NCBI GenBank assembly: GCA_023150275.1
Contig: JAKLLG010000007.1
Coordinates: 1-64,000 of the forward strand
Source: Rhodocyclaceae bacterium
GTDB lineage: Bacteria > Pseudomonadota > Gammaproteobacteria > Burkholderiales > Rhodocyclaceae
DNA: 64,000 bases
Direction: 5' to 3'
This document shows, in pieces, positions 44,151 to 55,069 of the stretch. Position numbers and translations under genes: made by a program. Each line of letters opens with the position of its first letter. The first letter of the stretch is position 1. The notes under the pieces were generated by a model. That model did not search any database, had not been told where the DNA came from, and was given only the letters and a program-made list of their open reading frames with translations.

Positions 44151-44893
44151 AGCAGACCGATGTAGAACGCGAGTTCGGCAAGCTGCTGCACGGCACCGAG
44201 GCAGTCGCCGGTATAGCCGCCGAGGCGGCCATGGATCTTCGCGGCGAGAATCGCCGTTGCCCCAAGCGCGAGTGCAACGCCGCAGACTGCCGCGGTCGGT
44301 GGCAGCATCAGCAGCGCGACAGCGCCGAATCCCGTTGCGCAGAGCAACTCGCCGAGCGAGATGCGCGTTGCCAGCGGCTTCGCCTTGCCGTCCTCGCGGG
44401 CGTAGTCGAGAAAATGGAGCAAGCTCGTTGAGCACAGCCGCGAGAAAGCGTGGCCGGCGATTAGCGCCGGCGCCACGAGCAGCGTTTCCACCTCGATCAG
44501 CGCGACGAACTTGCCGAGCAGCATCAGCACGAGGGCGATTGCGCCGAAACTGCCGATGCGCGAGTCCTTCATGATTTCCAGCGCGCGCTCGCGTGAGTAG
44601 CCGCCGCCAAAACCGTCGACCATGTCGGCCCAGCCATCTTCGTGGAAGGCGCCGGTGGCGTAGATCGTGGCGACCATCGCGGCGAGTACGGCAAGGGTTT
44701 TCGGCAGTACCGCCGACACCCCTGCGAAAACCAGCGCGCCGATGAGACCGACGATGAGACCGACCAGCGGGAAGTAACGCGCCGAATGGTTGAGGGCCTC
44801 CGGCGAATGACCGACCCAACCGGGTACCGGCAGCCGCGTGAAGAAGCGGACGGCGCCGAAGAAGTACTCGGCTTCGCGGCGGACGATTCCCAC
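44135..44893 (-). CDS. cobS: Adenosylcobinamide-GDP ribazoletransferase (cobalamin synthase)
   Basis: A 252-residue inner-membrane enzyme joining adenosylcobinamide-GDP and alpha-ribazole. Family marks: FTRLPVPGW, AFHEDGWADMVDGFGGGYSRER (core HEDGWADMVDGFGGG) and KDSRIGSFGAIAL. The GYTGDCLGA segment near the C-terminus is also typical. Start is GTG, directly abutting the cobT stop. Confidence 0.93.
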   Translation of the reverse strand: MGIVRREAEYFFGAVRFFTRLPVPGWVGHSPEALNHSARYFPLVGLIVGLIGALVFAGVSAVLPKTLAVLAAMVATIYATGAFHEDGWADMVDGFGGGYSRERALEIMKDSRIGSFGAIALVLMLLGKFVALIEVETLLVAPALIAGHAFSRLCSTSLLHFLDYAREDGKAKPLATRISLGELLCATGFGAVALLMLPPTAAVCGVALALGATAILAAKIHGRLGGYTGDCLGAVQQLAELAFYIGLLCRFS

Positions 44894-45976
44894 CTACTGC
44901 TTCTCCGCCACGCCGGCCGACTCGAAGCTGGCCATTTCGTTGAGAAATGCCGCCGCCGCGCGCACCAGCGGCCATGCGAGCGCGGCGCCGGTGCCTTCGC
45001 CAAGGCGCAGGCCGAGATCGATCAGCGGTTCCGCGTCGAAGGCTTTCAGTTGCGCCTGATGCCCGGGTTCCGCCGAGCGGTGGCAGAACACCGCGTAATC
45101 GACGATTGCCGGTTCGATGCGCGCGGCGACGAGGAAGGCGGCGCCGACGATGAAGCCATCGATGAGCAGTAGCATGCCCGCCTCTGCCGCACCGAGCATG
45201 GCACCGGCCATCATGGCGATCTCGAAGCCACCGAATTCAGCGAGCACCGTCTGTGCGTGCTCGCTGCCACCGCTGCTGCTTACCGACACGCCGGCACGCG
45301 CAGCGGCCTGCATGAGCAGCGCGCGTTTCCGCGCGAGGCCCGGGTCATCGAGGCCGGTGCCGCGGCCGATGCAGTCAGCGAGCGGCGTGCCGGTGAGGTG
45401 ATGCGTGATCAGTGAGGCTGCTGCCGTATTGCCGATACCCATTTCCCCGAAGCCGAGCACCTTGCAGCCGTTGGCGGCGAAATCGCGGGCAAGCGTCATG
45501 CCACGGGTGAGCGCTGTTGTGCACTGATCCGGCGTCATCGCGGCTTCGTCGAGATAGTTGCGTGTGCCCGGTGCGATCTTGGCGTCGACCAGCCCATCGC
45601 GCACGCCAAAATCGTGGGCGACGCCCGCGTCGACGATCCTGAGGGTCAGCCCGTTGGCGCGGGCAAAGACGTTGATTGCCGCGCCGCCGGCGAGGAAATT
45701 CTCGACCATCTGCCACGTCACTTCCTGCGGAAAGGCCGATACCCCTGCCTTCGCCGCACCATGATCGCCCGCGAAGACGGCGATGTGCGGGCTGTCGAGC
45801 GCGGGCGAGAGCGTCTGCTGTACCAGCCCGATCTGCAGAGCGAGACGTTCCAGCCCGCCAAGTGCGCCGGGCGGCTTGGTTTTCTGATCGATCTTGTGCT
45901 GCAGCGCGGTGACAAGGCTGCGCTCGGGACGAGCGATGTTGAGCGTGTGGAGCATGCGGGTAGTGGAAGAATCCAT
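44894..45976 (-). CDS. cobT: Nicotinate-nucleotide-dimethylbenzimidazole phosphoribosyltransferase
   Basis: A 360-residue enzyme making alpha-ribazole phosphate from the lower-ligand base. [45 protein letters not shown] and the GRGTGLDD region are strong CobT signatures. The catalytic Glu near the C-terminus is in the [19 protein letters not shown] block ([11 protein letters not shown]). ATG at 45976 is chosen; an ATG at 45955 is an alternative. It diverges from cobU over a 108-bp region with no riboswitch visible. Confidence 0.93.
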   Translation of the reverse strand: MDSSTTRMLHTLNIARPERSLVTALQHKIDQKTKPPGALGGLERLALQIGLVQQTLSPALDSPHIAVFAGDHGAAKAGVSAFPQEVTWQMVENFLAGGAAINVFARANGLTLRIVDAGVAHDFGVRDGLVDAKIAPGTRNYLDEAAMTPDQCTTALTRGMTLARDFAANGCKVLGFGEMGIGNTAAASLITHHLTGTPLADCIGRGTGLDDPGLARKRALLMQAAARAGVSVSSSGGSEHAQTVLAEFGGFEIAMMAGAMLGAAEAGMLLLIDGFIVGAAFLVAARIEPAIVDYAVFCHRSAEPGHQAQLKAFDAEPLIDLGLRLGEGTGAALAWPLVRAAAAFLNEMASFESAGVAEKQ

Positions 45977-46084
45977 GGAAGAGGGGTCGGTGGAACGCCC
46001 GAGGCGCGCCACGTGGGCACCAATTTCGCACCAATTGCGCGAGCATCGATTATACCGGCCGCGTGCCTGTGCTATTTTTGACCC

Positions 46085-46630
46085 ATGAAAGAACTTGTCA
46101 TTGGTGGCGCACGCTCGGGCAAGAGCGCGCTTGCGGAAAAGCGTGCGCTCGATTCCGGCTTGCGCGTGGTCTATGTGGCGACGGCCGAAGCACGCGATGC
46201 CGAGATGGAGCGTCGCATCGCCCATCATCGCGCGCGTCGCCCGGCCGAATGGGGGTTGGTGGAGGCTCCGCTGAAGCTGGCGGCGGCGCTGGAAGCGCAG
46301 GCTGCGCCGGATGTCTGCCTGGTCGTCGATTGCCTGACTTTGTGGCTCTCCAACCTGCTCTTCGCCGGGAAGGCGACCGCGCAGGCCGAAGCCGGCCAGG
46401 CACTTGAATGTCCGCTGCTCGCCGGAGAGACTGGCGCACTGATCGAGATCCTGCCGCGATTGCCGGGGTGGATCGTGCTGGTTTCCAACGAGGTCGGCTG
46501 GGGTATCGTGCCGATGCACCCGGTGTCGCGTTGCTTCGCTGACGAGCAGGGGCGACTGAATCAGCGTGTGGCTCGCGTCTGCGAACGCGTTACGCTGGTT
46601 GCGGCAGGACTGCCGCTCGCGCTGAAGTAG
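46085..46630 (+). CDS. cobU: Adenosylcobinamide kinase/guanylyltransferase
   Basis: A 181-residue bifunctional enzyme that phosphorylates adenosylcobinamide and adds GMP. The N-terminal P-loop is GGARSGKS. The guanylylation His lies in the [14 protein letters not shown] segment. [12 protein letters not shown] and [17 protein letters not shown] are additional hallmarks. It is separated from the lower-pathway genes by a divergent promoter region. Confidence 0.94.
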   Translation: MKELVIGGARSGKSALAEKRALDSGLRVVYVATAEARDAEMERRIAHHRARRPAEWGLVEAPLKLAAALEAQAAPDVCLVVDCLTLWLSNLLFAGKATAQAEAGQALECPLLAGETGALIEILPRLPGWIVLVSNEVGWGIVPMHPVSRCFADEQGRLNQRVARVCERVTLVAAGLPLALK

Positions 46631-46663
46631 GCGTAAGCTGCCGGAAAACAGGGGGAGGAGACC

Positions 46664-47296
46664 ATGCATCGCCTGCTCGACGTGCTTGCTTCCGGGGTGC
46701 ACGACACCAAGAACCAGCTCTTTTATGCCGAATCACAGATTGCCGAAGCCGAGGCAAAGCACGGCCTCGACCTCTCCGAGGCGCGCTACGCGATCGAAAC
46801 CGCGGCTGCGCGTCTGAGCCGCACGCTGACGGCGTATCACCTGTTGCGCAACGATGCGCAGCTCGCCGTGGCGCCGGTGGTGGTTGCCGATCTCTGCGAT
46901 GAAGTGGTGCTGGACCAGCGCAAGCATCTCGCCCACGCCGGCATCGAACTGGTGCTCGCGTGCGGGGTACGCGACGAATGGCCGCTCGACCGCGATCTGA
47001 TTACCGACGTACTCAACAACGCCGTGCAGAATGCCGGCCGTCACGCGCGCAGTCGTGTGCGGCTGTCGGCCTGGAATGAGGACGATACCCTGTTCTTCCG
47101 CGTCGAGGACGATGGGCCCGGCTACGCCGACCCGGAGCACGGGCGCAGCACAGGCCTGATCGTTGCCGAGCGTGTCGCATCGTTGCACGAACGCCGGGGA
47201 CGCTACGGGAGCATGCATCTCGGAAATGGTGGCGATTTGGGCAATAGCGCGGGTGACGAACTCGGTGGTGCCGTGTTCGAACTGAGGCTGCCTTAG
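46664..47296 (+). CDS. Small soluble histidine kinase
   Basis: A 210-residue protein with no membrane helix or sensor domain. Likely phospho-acceptor His13 lies in HDTKNQ, an unusually N-terminal H-box. The ATPase domain has the N-box [11 protein letters not shown] (115-125), G1 VEDDGPGY (147-154) and G2 GRSTGL. Thus catalytic parts exist but input must come from a partner. GGGGGAGGAG precedes the ATG. The next gene encodes a response regulator 56 bp away, so they are presumed partners. Confidence 0.78.
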   Translation: MHRLLDVLASGVHDTKNQLFYAESQIAEAEAKHGLDLSEARYAIETAAARLSRTLTAYHLLRNDAQLAVAPVVVADLCDEVVLDQRKHLAHAGIELVLACGVRDEWPLDRDLITDVLNNAVQNAGRHARSRVRLSAWNEDDTLFFRVEDDGPGYADPEHGRSTGLIVAERVASLHERRGRYGSMHLGNGGDLGNSAGDELGGAVFELRLP

Positions 47297-47352
47297 GATG
47301 GAACGGCCCGTGCGCGCACTCTGTTTGAAGTCCCCCGTGGGGGCGTTCTGAG

Positions 47353-48708
47353 ATGGCGATCGATTACCGCAACAAGCGCTTTCTCGTCATCGACGATCAG
47401 CCGATGGCGCGCGAGAGCCTGCGCGCCATCGCGCAGACCGCCGGTGCTTTTACGGTCGATTTCGCACCGGGATACCAGGACGCCATCTTCAAGATCCGCA
47501 ACAACTGCCCGGACATCATTCTCTGCGACTATGTGTTGGGCGAAGGACGTTCCGGACAGCAGTTGCTGGAGGAATTGCGCCGTTTCAACATGCTCCCCGA
47601 TGAAACCATCTTCATGATGGTGACCGGCGAGCAGTCCTACGAACAGGTCGTCGCGGCAGTGGAGCTCGTTCCCGACGATTACATCATCAAGCCGTTTTCC
47701 CCCGACAAGCTGATGTTGCGACTCGAACGCGTCGCGGCGAAGAAGGATTTCTTTGCCGAGTTCTACCGGGAGAAGCGCAAGCAGGAGTACGAGAAGGCAC
47801 TTGCCATTCTGGCGGCCAGGAAAGATTCCGACGAGGGGCGTGCGTACCGCTTCGAATCCCTGCGTCAGGAAGCCGAGGTCCATCTTGCTGCGGGTAACGC
47901 CGAGAAAGCCGAAGTTGCCTATCGCGGCATTCTCGAAAAATATGAATTTCCCTGGGCTCGTGCCGGCGTTGCCAAGTCCCTGCATCAGCAGAATCGTTTG
48001 AGTGAGGCGCGTGAGGAGATCGAGAAGGTTGTTGCTGCGGCACCGAATTACTTCGATGCCAGTGACGTCAAGGCCAACATCTGCATGGCGCAGGGGGAGC
48101 ACGAAGAGGCCCAGAAAGTGCTGGATGCCGCGGCGAAAAAGACGCCGCGGAACTACCTCAGAAAACGCCTGCTTGCCGAGGCTGCGGAACTGAACGGTGA
48201 TACCGAGACGGCGCGTGCCGCGATGGCGGATGTGGTCGCCAACGACACGATGCCTGGTGCCGTATCGACCGAAGACCAGTTGAGTCTTGCCCGCACGCAG
48301 GTTGGAGCAAACGACCTGATCAGCGCCGAGAAGGTCTTGCTGCTGATGCGCGAAGCGGAGGTGATGAACATGGAGTTGGCGCATCAGGCGAGTTATTTAG
48401 CCCTGCTTGCCGTCGCCTCTCCGGAAAAGGGCAAGAAGCGCTTTGCCGGCCTGCGCCCGGCGCTGCTTGCCTCACCGCTGCCGAGCATTTCTCGCGTGGA
48501 CATCCTGCGCGCTGCGCTGGCAGTTGACGACCGCGAACTCGCCGACGGGCAAGCGCGTGAATTGATGTCGGGCGAGGATGCCAAGAAGGTCTTTGGCACC
48601 GTGCGCAAGCTCTATGCCCTGCAGGGGCGAGAAAACGATTTTCGCGAGATTCAGCGACAGGTGGCGCTGCAGCGGATTCATCACGACGAGGCACCCACGG
48701 GAAGCTGA
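47353..48708 (+). CDS. Response regulator with C-terminal TPR-like repeats
   Basis: A 451-residue protein. The receiver domain (~8-125) has the acidic pocket DD14-15, phospho-acceptor Asp59 in ILCDYVLGEG, Thr91 in MMVTGE and Lys113 in YIIKPF. Residues ~130-450 are helical with tetratricopeptide-like spacing (AEVAYRGILEKYEFPWARAGVAKSL region, ARKDSDEGRAYRF). No DNA-binding domain is seen, so output is probably through protein contacts. It follows the small histidine kinase. Confidence 0.85.
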   Translation: MAIDYRNKRFLVIDDQPMARESLRAIAQTAGAFTVDFAPGYQDAIFKIRNNCPDIILCDYVLGEGRSGQQLLEELRRFNMLPDETIFMMVTGEQSYEQVVAAVELVPDDYIIKPFSPDKLMLRLERVAAKKDFFAEFYREKRKQEYEKALAILAARKDSDEGRAYRFESLRQEAEVHLAAGNAEKAEVAYRGILEKYEFPWARAGVAKSLHQQNRLSEAREEIEKVVAAAPNYFDASDVKANICMAQGEHEEAQKVLDAAAKKTPRNYLRKRLLAEAAELNGDTETARAAMADVVANDTMPGAVSTEDQLSLARTQVGANDLISAEKVLLLMREAEVMNMELAHQASYLALLAVASPEKGKKRFAGLRPALLASPLPSISRVDILRAALAVDDRELADGQARELMSGEDAKKVFGTVRKLYALQGRENDFREIQRQVALQRIHHDEAPTGS

Positions 48709-48752
48709 ATTCAGCTTTCCCGAATTCATGACGAACCTATCGGAGATATGGC

Positions 48753-48959
48753 ATGCAACGCTTGTTTGAGTACCGGCTTGAAGGCAGTGGGGATGCGTTT
48801 TCGCTGGTGATCAATGTCGATTCGGTCAACGCGAAGGCGCTGGCCCGACTGGATCGCTACATCAACTGGGCGGAAGTCCTGAAGATGACAGAGAATGATC
48901 CTGAGGCGGCCTACGCCGCGGAGCGGCTGCATACGGTCTTGCAACACATGGGCCGCTGA
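48753..48959 (+). CDS. Small hypothetical protein after the response regulator
   Basis: A 68-residue soluble protein (starts MQRLFEYRLEG, ends AERLHTVLQHMGR) with no motif I recognise. It has CGGAG upstream at good spacing and lies 44 bp after the response regulator on the same strand, so it is likely part of that unit. Its last base is 15 bp from the convergent cobQ stop. Confidence 0.55.
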   Translation: MQRLFEYRLEGSGDAFSLVINVDSVNAKALARLDRYINWAEVLKMTENDPEAAYAAERLHTVLQHMGR

Positions 48960-48974
48960 GCGCGGGTGCCCCGG

Positions 48975-50435
<1,461 letters not shown>

Positions 50436-50501
50436 GCGGAAAAAGTGGGTAAAAGACGGATTCTGGCATGAGCCGGCGAGGTACCGCCGGGCGCGAGGGC
50501 G

Positions 50502-50531
50502 AAAAAAAACCGGGGTGGCTGAGCCCCCCGG
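50502..50531 (-). terminator. Rho-independent terminator of the Tim44-like gene
   Basis: On the minus strand a CCGGGG/CCCCGG stem with an inner GGCT/AGCC pairing is followed by eight T residues. It lies 21 bases after the stop at 50553 and before cobQ, so cobQ must have its own promoter or rely on read-through. Confidence 0.82.
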
Positions 50532-50552
50532 CTTCCGTGACTGGCGCAACGC

Positions 50553-51485
50553 TTACTGCACCTGCTGGATGCCCCCGATGGCCCAGCCGCGGCTGCCGTC
50601 GGCCGGCTTCACCAGATGCCAGATCTCCGAGAAGGATTCGACCGGGCCGCGATCCTCGCTGATGTAGCCGCTGAAGTGCACGCTGACGACATGGCGGTTG
50701 CCTTCCTCGGCGACGTCGATCACCTGCGCGTTGAGGTCGGTGACGTTGGTCTCCTGCGCCGCGCCCTTGCGCTCATCGATCGCGAGCTTGATCTCGGCGA
50801 ACATTTCCGGCGTCGTGAATTCGCGGATGTCGTCGAGGTTGCCGGCATCGTTGGCGGCCTGCAGGCGGATGAAGTTCACCTTGGCGGTGCGGGCGAAGCC
50901 TTCGGCGTCGAAGTCGGCCGGGATGTTTCCGCTGCCGCTACCACTCGCTGACGCAGCCGCGGCGGCCGCGCCAACGGCGCCAGCGGCAGCCGGGGCGTAG
51001 GACGAACCTCCCGCCGGCGTGAAATCAGCGTTCGGCACCGGATTGCCGAGACCAGCGCCCGCGCCGGCGTACTGCATGCCCTGCGGCTGCGCTGCAGCAG
51101 CCCGCTTGCGCAGGAAGAAACCAATCACCGCCATGACGACGATGGCGAGCAGCGCGATCATCATGAAGTTCGCCAACCCTTCGCCGAAGCCGAGATGCGA
51201 AGCCAGGGCCGCGAGGCCAAGGCCAGCCGCCAAGCCGGCGACGGGACCAAGCCACGAACGCTTGGGTTGCGCGGCCGGAGCGGCCGCTGCCGCTGCGCCC
51301 TGCTGGGCGGGGGCCGCCTGTTGCTGTTGTGCCGGTGCGGCCTGCGTGTTCTTGGCGGGCGGGGTTGCCTGCCGCTGCATGCCGGCCGAACTGCCGCCGC
51401 CGAGGCGCTTGGCCGCTTCGGCATCGGTGATGTTGAGCGTGAAGCCGAGAACGACGGCTGCCGCCAACGCTAGAAACTTGTTCAT
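50553..51485 (-). CDS. Tim44-like domain membrane protein
   Basis: A 310-residue protein with an N-terminal hydrophobic segment (signal or anchor, ending near AEA), an Ala/Gln/Pro-rich linker, one or two central helices (AGLAAGLGLAALASHLGFG; MMIALLAIVVMAVIGFFL) and a C-terminal Tim44/MRPL45-like domain (~180-310; MFAEIKLAIDERKG, HVVSVHFSGYISEDRG). Bacterial members are poorly characterised. AGGAGG precedes the ATG. It is unrelated to cobalamin by sequence. Confidence 0.82.
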   Translation of the reverse strand: MNKFLALAAAVVLGFTLNITDAEAAKRLGGGSSAGMQRQATPPAKNTQAAPAQQQQAAPAQQGAAAAAAPAAQPKRSWLGPVAGLAAGLGLAALASHLGFGEGLANFMMIALLAIVVMAVIGFFLRKRAAAAQPQGMQYAGAGAGLGNPVPNADFTPAGGSSYAPAAAGAVGAAAAAASASGSGSGNIPADFDAEGFARTAKVNFIRLQAANDAGNLDDIREFTTPEMFAEIKLAIDERKGAAQETNVTDLNAQVIDVAEEGNRHVVSVHFSGYISEDRGPVESFSEIWHLVKPADGSRGWAIGGIQQVQ

Positions 51486-51581
51486 GTGAGCCTCCTTTGG
51501 TCAGAGATGTGCCCGAATGATACGGAATGTTTGTTGCAATAAAAACCGGTTGATAGCGAAATAATCATCCGAAAAAACGGA

Positions 51582-52877
51582 TCATTTGCCGCCCAGGAAC
51601 AGACTGGCGGCAGCGACCGGACTTGATGGAAAGTAGCAGTGCAGGTAGCTCGCGGTGAGGTTTTCCTGCCGATAGATCGGCTCGCCCGCACTTGCCCCCT
51701 GCCGCTTTGTCGCGATGGCCAACGGTTCCAGCGTAGTCTGTGCCGTGGAAAAGTGAAAGGTATGGCCACGCAGCGGCGGATGGCCGTCGAGCGCGATCTC
51801 CTGCAGGCCGAGCGCGGCGAGTTTTTTATGCATCGTTACCGTTCCCGGTAGCAGGCTCCCCAGCCAGTGCGAGCGGCCATCGAGATCGACCAGCGTTTCG
51901 AACAGCGCCATCATGCCACCGCATTCGGCGAAGACAGGTTTTCCGGCACCGACATGCTTGGCAAGCGCGGCCCACAGCGCGCGATTGGCCGCGAGCGCCC
52001 GTGTGTGCAGCTCGGGATAGCCGCCGGGCAGCCAGACGGCATCGCACTCGGGCAGCGCGGCGTCGGCGAGCGGCGAGAAGAAGACGAGCCGGGCACCCAT
52101 CGCTTCGAGGCATGCGAGATTGGCCGGGTAGAGGAAGCAGAAGGCGGCGTCGCGGGCGACGGCGATGGTCGTTCCGGCGAGCAGCGGCGGCAGGGCCGGG
52201 CGCGGTGCGTCGGCGAAATCGACCGCCGGCGGCAGCTGCGCGGCATCGGTCTTCGCCAGTGCGTCGGCCATGCGGTCGAGACGCGCCGAGAGATCGGCGA
52301 TCTCGGCGGCCGGCAGCAGGCCGAGATGGCGCTCCGGCATCGCCGCGAAATCGTCGCGCGGCAGATGGCCCATCCAGCGGATGTCCTCGGGCAGGCTCTG
52401 CTTCAGCAGTTCGGCGTGGTAATCGCTGCCGACGCGGTTGGCGAAGGCGGCGGTGAGCGGCGTTCCCGGCCGGTAGTGCTTGAGGCCGTAAGCGATGGCG
52501 CCGAAGCTGGTGGCCATCGCGGAACCGTCGATGACGGTGAGGATCGGAATACCGAGCGTCGTCGCCAGTTCGGCAGCCGGCGGCGTACCGTCGAAGAGGC
52601 CCATGACGCCCTCGATCAGGATCAGGTCGGCATCCTGTGCCGCCTCGGCCAGCCGCCAGCGCGCGTCGGCCTCGCCGCACATCCAGAGGTCGATGTTCTC
52701 GCAGGGGTGGCCACTGGCGATGGCGTGGATCTGCGGGTCGAGGAAATCCGGCCCGCACTTGAAGACGCGCACTTTCCTGCCCTGGCGCGCATGCAGCCGC
52801 GCCAGCGCGGCGACGACGGTGGTCTTGCCCTGGCTGGAGGCGGGGGCGGCGACGAGGAGAGCGGGGCAGGAACGCAT
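51582..52877 (-). CDS. cbiA: Cobyrinate a,c-diamide synthase
   Basis: A 431-residue amidotransferase; same role as CobB. The P-loop is APASSQGKTTVVAALARLH. KCGPDFLDPQIHAIASG and IEGVMGLFDG are family hallmarks. The glutaminase half has AECGGMMALFETLVD (catalytic Cys) and the C-terminal LTASYLHCYF (His). It is the last gene of the cbiM-cbiA operon. A short hairpin (ATCCG-T6-CGGAT on the minus strand, 51567-51582) touches its stop codon, with no strong T-run after it. Confidence 0.93.
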   Translation of the reverse strand: MRSCPALLVAAPASSQGKTTVVAALARLHARQGRKVRVFKCGPDFLDPQIHAIASGHPCENIDLWMCGEADARWRLAEAAQDADLILIEGVMGLFDGTPPAAELATTLGIPILTVIDGSAMATSFGAIAYGLKHYRPGTPLTAAFANRVGSDYHAELLKQSLPEDIRWMGHLPRDDFAAMPERHLGLLPAAEIADLSARLDRMADALAKTDAAQLPPAVDFADAPRPALPPLLAGTTIAVARDAAFCFLYPANLACLEAMGARLVFFSPLADAALPECDAVWLPGGYPELHTRALAANRALWAALAKHVGAGKPVFAECGGMMALFETLVDLDGRSHWLGSLLPGTVTMHKKLAALGLQEIALDGHPPLRGHTFHFSTAQTTLEPLAIATKRQGASAGEPIYRQENLTASYLHCYFPSSPVAAASLFLGGK

Positions 52878-52899
52878 GGCGAGACCGGGGGGAGAAGGC

Positions 52900-53898
52900 T
52901 CAAGCTTCAATCGCGTTCTCTTCGCCTTCCGGCGGCAGTTCGTTCTGCAGCACGGCGGCGATGTATTCCTCCGGCAGCCGGTACTCTGCGGCCAGCTCGG
53001 CGGCGCTCTTGCCGCTCTGCTGGATCGTCGCCATCCAGCCGGCAAGGCCGGTGGAGAGCGAGCGTCCGGCCTGTTCGCCGTCGTGTGTGTTGCGCTCGCC
53101 ATCCTCGACCGCGTACTTGTTGGCGTAGCCGCGCGGCGTGACCATCAGGCCGTGGCGGATGAAGGTGTTGGAATTGCCGATCAGCACCGTGCTCAACATG
53201 CCGATGTCGGCCTCGGCCATCTTTTCCAGCGTCGTGAATTCGATGCGCTGCTTCGGGCGGTAGCCGGATTTGACGACGGCGACCGGCGTCTGCGGGTCGC
53301 GGTGACGCAGGAAGAGGCGCTGCGCTTCGACGATCTGCTGCGTACGGCGGCCGCTCTTCGGGTTGTAGAGTGCGACGACGAAATCGGCGTAGGCGGCAGC
53401 GTCCAGGCGGCGGGCGATGGTTGGCCACGGCGTCAGCAGGTCGGACAGCGAAATGGCGCAGAAGTCGTGCGTCAGCGGCGCGCCGACCAGGGCGGCACAG
53501 GTGTTCAGGGCGGAAGCACCGGGCACGATCTCGACCTCGATATCCGAATCGGGCGTCCACCCGGCCTGGAACAGTACCTCGAAAGTCGGTCCGGCCATGC
53601 CATACACGCCGGCATCGCCGGACGACACGAGGGCGACCTTCTTGCCCTGGCTGGCACGGTCGAGGGCCTCGATGGCGCGGTCGAGTTCTTCGGTCATCGA
53701 CTTCCGGATCACCTCCTTGCCTTCGACCAGGTCCGCCACCAGACGGATGTAGGTGACGTAGCCGATGATCGTGTCGGCTTCGGCAATCGCGGCGCGGGCG
53801 CGGGCGGTCAGGTGATCCTGGCTGCCGGGGCCGAGGCCGACGAGCATGATCTTGCCGGATTTGACGGCGGTTTCTGGTGCATTGAGCGGGGCGTTCAT
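52900..53898 (-). CDS. cbiH: Cobalt-precorrin-3 C17-methyltransferase with C-terminal extension
   Basis: A 332-residue SAM-dependent methyltransferase (CobJ/CbiH). GLGPGSQDHLTARAR is the first SAM loop and SSGDAGVYGMAGP the second motif; TLEKMAEADIGMLSTVLIGN is typical of CobJ/CbiH. The catalytic domain ends near residue 255. About 75 further residues follow, with a helical SAAELAAEYRLPEEYIAAVL segment of unknown role. The start overlaps the upstream gene's stop. Confidence 0.9.
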   Translation of the reverse strand: MNAPLNAPETAVKSGKIMLVGLGPGSQDHLTARARAAIAEADTIIGYVTYIRLVADLVEGKEVIRKSMTEELDRAIEALDRASQGKKVALVSSGDAGVYGMAGPTFEVLFQAGWTPDSDIEVEIVPGASALNTCAALVGAPLTHDFCAISLSDLLTPWPTIARRLDAAAYADFVVALYNPKSGRRTQQIVEAQRLFLRHRDPQTPVAVVKSGYRPKQRIEFTTLEKMAEADIGMLSTVLIGNSNTFIRHGLMVTPRGYANKYAVEDGERNTHDGEQAGRSLSTGLAGWMATIQQSGKSAAELAAEYRLPEEYIAAVLQNELPPEGEENAIEA

Positions 53899-54290
53899 TG
53901 GGGGATCCTTGCAATGGAGACGGTGGCATTGCGGCCGTCCGGGCCGCGCAGCTTGTGTTTTTCGATGAGCAGGTGTGACGGGTCGGCGCCGGCGGCGAGT
54001 AGCGCGGCGGCTTCCGAAACCGAGGGCGTGCCGGTGTATTTGCGCACGGTTTCGGAGGGGTTCGGCACATCGACTGCGGCGAGCTCGACGGCCGGGTAGA
54101 AGCGGATTGTCCAGCCATGGGCCTGCGCGACTTCGGCGAGCCCGACTTCATCGGCCTTGAGGTCGATGGAGGCGACAGCGCGCACGTCGGCCGGCGTGGC
54201 GCCAGCCCGCATCAGGGCTTCGTCGAGGCAGCGGGCGATGGTGGCGGCCGGCGTACCGCGATCGCAGCCGAGACCGAGGGCGACCTTCAT
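53895..54290 (-). CDS. CbiG C-terminal domain protein (CobE-like)
   Basis: A 131-residue protein equal to the CbiG C-terminal/CobE domain. LGLGCDRGTPAATIARCLDEAL, ASIDLKADEVGLAEVAQ and IEKHKLRGPDGRNATVSIAR (core KHKLRGPDGR) are family marks. It pairs with the next gene, which carries the N-terminal and central parts of CbiG; the two overlap by ATGA. Together they should act in opening the delta-lactone of cobalt-factor V. Confidence 0.88.
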   Translation of the reverse strand: MKVALGLGCDRGTPAATIARCLDEALMRAGATPADVRAVASIDLKADEVGLAEVAQAHGWTIRFYPAVELAAVDVPNPSETVRKYTGTPSVSEAAALLAAGADPSHLLIEKHKLRGPDGRNATVSIARIPQ

Positions 54291-55030
54291 GCGTTGTTCC
54301 CGGGGCGGTAGACGACCCGCCGGCCGGCCAGTTGCGCGGCAATGCCGGCCGGCAGTTCGCGCTGGCTGATCCACAGCACGGCGGCGAAACGGTCGAGCGG
54401 CACCTCCTCCAGCCGGGCAAAGCGGGTGAGGTTGCCGGGCAGCGGGCCGCTGCGACCGTTGGCGTGCCTTGCCCACCAGTCGGGGCTGCCGGCTTCCTGT
54501 ACCAGTGCCACCGCTTCGTCGTTCACCATCGCCGCGCTGCAGCGGACGATTTCGTCGTGCGTGGCCTCGAATGTCCAGCCCAGTTCGCGGCCAAGGAGGT
54601 CGACGGCCAGCGTCTCGCGGGCGTCGGAGGCGGTGGTCAGTACCGCCTGGGCGCCGAGCACGCTGGCGAGGTGACCGGCCATCTGGTTGGCGCCGCCGAG
54701 GTGGCCGGAGAGCACCGGGATGACGAATTTTCCGGCTTCGTCGATGACGACCACGGCCGGGTCGGTTTCCTTGTTCTTCAGATGCGGTGCGATCAGGCGG
54801 ACGACGGCGCCGAGCGAGACGATGCAGACGATGCCATCGAACGCGGCAAACAGCGCCGGCACCTGGTCGCCGACCTTGCCCTGATAAGCGTGGGCAGCAC
54901 CCGGCGCGGCGGTTTCGGCCTCGGCCTGGAATTTCTCCGGCGCGAACAGCCGGGCGCCAGGCAGCGCGGCGACCACCCGCCCGGCGAGCGCGATGCCGTG
55001 TTTGGTGATCGAGACAACGGCGATTTTCAT
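54287..55030 (-). CDS. cbiG: CbiG N-terminal and central domain protein
   Basis: A 247-residue protein. It starts KIAVVSITKHGIALAGRV and contains GIVCIVSLGAVVRLIAPHLKNKETDPAVVVIDE (core GAVVRLIAPHLKNKETDPA) and VIPVLSGHLGGANQMA, the usual CbiG N-terminal signatures. The C-terminal third of normal CbiG is a separate gene immediately downstream. CbiG releases acetaldehyde from cobalt-precorrin-5A in the anaerobic pathway. Confidence 0.9.
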   Translation of the reverse strand: MKIAVVSITKHGIALAGRVVAALPGARLFAPEKFQAEAETAAPGAAHAYQGKVGDQVPALFAAFDGIVCIVSLGAVVRLIAPHLKNKETDPAVVVIDEAGKFVIPVLSGHLGGANQMAGHLASVLGAQAVLTTASDARETLAVDLLGRELGWTFEATHDEIVRCSAAMVNDEAVALVQEAGSPDWWARHANGRSGPLPGNLTRFARLEEVPLDRFAAVLWISQRELPAGIAAQLAGRRVVYRPGNNA

Positions 55031-55069
55031 GTGGGGTTCTCTGTGGGTCTGGTTTTATGGGGTCAGAGG

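Noticed and set aside
45977-46084. Second cobalamin riboswitch between cobT and cobU
   Set aside because: Only 108 bp and none of the B12-element blocks are present.
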